From assembly GCA_964351025.1 (NCBI GenBank), contig CAYGLV010000024.1, positions 1 to 34,679 of the forward strand: DNA of 34,679 bases, in the 5' to 3' direction. Position numbers and translations under genes: made by a program. This document shows, in pieces, positions 33,271 to 34,679 of this stretch. A model generated the notes under the pieces. The model did not search any database, was not told where the DNA came from, and was given only the letters and a program-made list of their open reading frames with translations. Positions within the stretch are counted from its first letter, which is position 1. Each line of letters begins with the position of its first letter. The stretch is from CAYGLV01 sp964351025 (lineage in GTDB: Bacteria > Actinomycetota > Thermoleophilia > Gaiellales > Gaiellaceae).

Positions 33271-34416
33271 TCAGCCCTGCGGTCGGGGTCCGGCGAGCGC
33301 GATGTCGACTGCCTCGAGGAACTGCTCGACGGCGAAGTCGTAGGTCCAGCCCCAGATGCGCCCTCTACGCGGGTCGGGGCGAGTCGGCGCTGAGGCGAGC
33401 GCATCGGCCAGCGCCGCTGCGTTGCCGGCGGCGAAGACGCGCCCGTCGCGGCCGTCACGCACCAGGTCGACCGCGGCGCCGACGGCGTCGGACGCGACGA
33501 CGGCCGAGCCGCAGGCGAGCGCCTCGTTGACGACGACCCCCCACGGCTCGAAGCGCGACGGCACCGCGGTCAGCTCCGCGAGCGCGTAGAGCTCGATCAA
33601 CCGCTCGCGCGGCTGGAAGCCGAGCACGCGCACGCCGGGCTCGGCACGGAGCCGCTCCTCGAGCGGCCCGGTGCCCGCGACGACGAGCTCGGGGAAGGGA
33701 CGGAGGCGACGCGCGGCGAGGAGGTCGTCGAGTCCCTTGGCCTCCACGAGCCGGCCGACGAAGAGGTGGTAGCGCTCCGGCACGTCCAGGCGAGCGCGGA
33801 CCTCCGCCGCGTCTTGGCGCGCCTCGTCTGCCAGGCGCGCGTACTCGGGCACGTCGATCGTGTTGGGCACGATCCGAATAAGCGCCGGGTCGAGACCGTA
33901 GTGGGCGAGGTAGCGCGCTGCGGCCGACCCGGCGGCGAGGCCGGCGCCGGCGGCGCCGATCACGAGCGGCAGCACGCCCTTCTTGACCGCCCGTACGACG
34001 CTCCGTCGCTGTGTCAGGAACTGGCTCTCGCTGTGGATGAGGTACGGGATTCGCTTCGCCCTCGCGAGTGCGATCGCCGCCTGCTCGGCGAAGACCGCGT
34101 ATCCGCCGATCACGAGCGCGTCGTACGACCCCCGTACGAGGAGGCCGAGGATTCCCGGGTTGACCTGGTAGACGAACGTGTTCCGCCGCGTGCGTACGGC
34201 GGGGGCGAAGCCCGAGAGGACGCGGTGCGGCACCCCGGCGAGCTCATGGCCGAGCTCCCACGGGCGGTCGGGCTCGCCGAGCGCGCAGAAGGCGACCTCC
34301 AGCTCGAGCTCGGGCCGCGCGGCGAGGTCGCGATAGAAGGGCAGTCGGTACGGCGTCGGGATCTCCGAGAGCACGAGCACCCGCGGCGGGCGGGTGGAGC
34401 CGGTGTGCGCGACCAA
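33271..34416 (-). CDS. Glycosyltransferase family 4 protein
   Basis: The protein has a GT4 N-terminus VLVLSEIPTPYRLPFYRDL, an acceptor domain with YDALVIGGYAVFAEQAA and KRIPYLIHSESQF, and a donor domain with VPNTIDVPEYARL, HLFVGRLVEAKGLDDLLAA and VPSRFEPWGVVVNEALACGSAVV, where the two donor-site glutamates lie. The frame is open up to a GTG at 34500, but that would run through the promoter and into the divergent gene. TTG 34416, 9 bases after a -10 box, gives 381 residues and a normal N-terminus; a GTG within RVLVL is another candidate. Sugar specificity is unknown. Confidence 0.83.
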   Translation of the reverse strand: MVAHTGSTRPPRVLVLSEIPTPYRLPFYRDLAARPELELEVAFCALGEPDRPWELGHELAGVPHRVLSGFAPAVRTRRNTFVYQVNPGILGLLVRGSYDALVIGGYAVFAEQAAIALARAKRIPYLIHSESQFLTQRRSVVRAVKKGVLPLVIGAAGAGLAAGSAAARYLAHYGLDPALIRIVPNTIDVPEYARLADEARQDAAEVRARLDVPERYHLFVGRLVEAKGLDDLLAARRLRPFPELVVAGTGPLEERLRAEPGVRVLGFQPRERLIELYALAELTAVPSRFEPWGVVVNEALACGSAVVASDAVGAAVDLVRDGRDGRVFAAGNAAALADALASAPTRPDPRRGRIWGWTYDFAVEQFLEAVDIALAGPRPQG

Positions 34417-34425
34417 TCTGGGACA

Positions 34426-34435
34426 AGCGTATCCT
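34426..34435. promoter_or_regulatory. Divergent promoter with -10 boxes sharing one TA
   Basis: AGCGTATCCT holds TATCCT on the plus strand (34430-34435, 5 bases before GTG 34441) and TACGCT on the minus strand (34431-34426, 9 bases before TTG 34416). The shared bases are TA at 34430-34431. The geometry is the same as at 26364-26373. Confidence 0.4.
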
Positions 34436-34440
34436 TGGCG

Positions 34441-34679
34441 CGTGAGCGGCCGGGCAATGGAGTGGAGAGAGTGGCTCGCCCCCGTCACGCTCGGCACCAC
34501 GGTGGTGGCGTTCGCGGCCGGCTCGAGCTCCGTCCGGGAAGTGCGAGACGTCGGCGGAACCGTGCGGTGGCTCGCGCTCTTCGTGCTCGCCGCGGTGGCC
34601 GTTGCGCCACTCGTGGCGCGAAGAGGGCGAGGGATCCCTCGCCCCTCGCTCCTGCTCGCCGCTCCGCTCGCGGCGCTGC
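34441..34679 (+). CDS. N-terminus of a membrane protein, probably O-antigen ligase-like (cut by window edge)
   Basis: The frame starts at GTG 34441 (or ATG 34456) and is open to the end of the window, about 79 codons. It begins MEWREWLAPVTLGTTVVAF after the alternative start and has hydrophobic stretches at VTLGTTVVAFAAG, WLALFVLAAVAVAPLVA and LLLAAPLAAL. Alternating helices with a short basic loop (RRGRG) fit the first part of an O-antigen ligase or similar polysaccharide polymerase, and the neighbourhood supports this, but too little is visible for certainty. Confidence 0.55.

Noticed and set aside
1..34679. CRISPR array, tRNA or rRNA genes, phage genes, toxin-antitoxin or defence system
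   Set aside because: No regularly spaced short repeats, no clover-leaf-like tRNA segments, no rRNA stretches and no defence-type proteins were seen on reading both strands.

Overview
The window looks like a chromosomal scaffold from a high-GC Gram-positive bacterium, most plausibly a deep-branching actinobacterium. The reasons are strongly GC-rich codon use, many GTG starts, GTGA/ATGA stop-start overlaps, leaderless-type promoters (TANNNT a few bases before the start codon) and the coproporphyrin-dependent heme pathway. Taxonomy is inferred from gene content and style, not from a marker gene. A run of exactly 100 N (19448-19547) shows this is a draft scaffold.

Region 1 (1-11172) is in good order. 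The tail of a membrane protein is followed by a radical SAM/SPASM gene with its own -10 box. Then comes one tightly overlapping operon, hemA-hemCD-hemB-chdC-hemE-cpfC-cgoX-hemL, which encodes every step from glutamyl-tRNA to protoheme through coproporphyrin III and coproheme. HemC and HemD are fused.

Region 2 (11181-14779) starts a surface polysaccharide locus: a family 4 glycosyltransferase, an O-antigen ligase/polymerase-like membrane protein and a second glycosyltransferase, again with stop-start overlaps.

Region 3 (about 14.47-24.80 kb) is a zone of duplication and decay. A module made of a glycosyltransferase facing a NodU-type carbamoyltransferase occurs twice. The two modules are diverged except for a 1058-bp stretch that is identical (14474-15531 and 17312-18369). 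Both carbamoyltransferases are broken, and a scrap of an asparagine synthetase gene lies at the duplication joint. Next are two related methyltransferases around a GT-C-like membrane protein: one carries the N gap and two frameshifts, the other a roughly 250-bp internal deletion. Then come fused remnants of another membrane glycosyltransferase and another methyltransferase, and an internally deleted IS1380-type element with perfect 17-bp terminal inverted repeats. I see no frameshifts on either side of this zone, apart from one short glycosyltransferase scrap at 30.5 kb.

Region 4 (24799-34679) is again mostly intact polysaccharide biosynthesis: a Wzx-type flippase, a glycosyltransferase-methyltransferase fusion, a small methyltransferase, an asparagine synthetase, an 826-residue protein made of two complete family 4 glycosyltransferases, another glycosyltransferase, and the start of a membrane protein cut by the window edge. 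Two divergent promoters here have -10 boxes on opposite strands that share the same TA step.

No tRNA, rRNA, CRISPR array or convincing terminator was found. The observations I consider most worth checking are the identical tract inside diverged duplicates, whose right edge coincides with a deletion; the confined decay zone; the possible oxygen-independent coproheme decarboxylase beside chdC; and the shared-TA bidirectional promoters.
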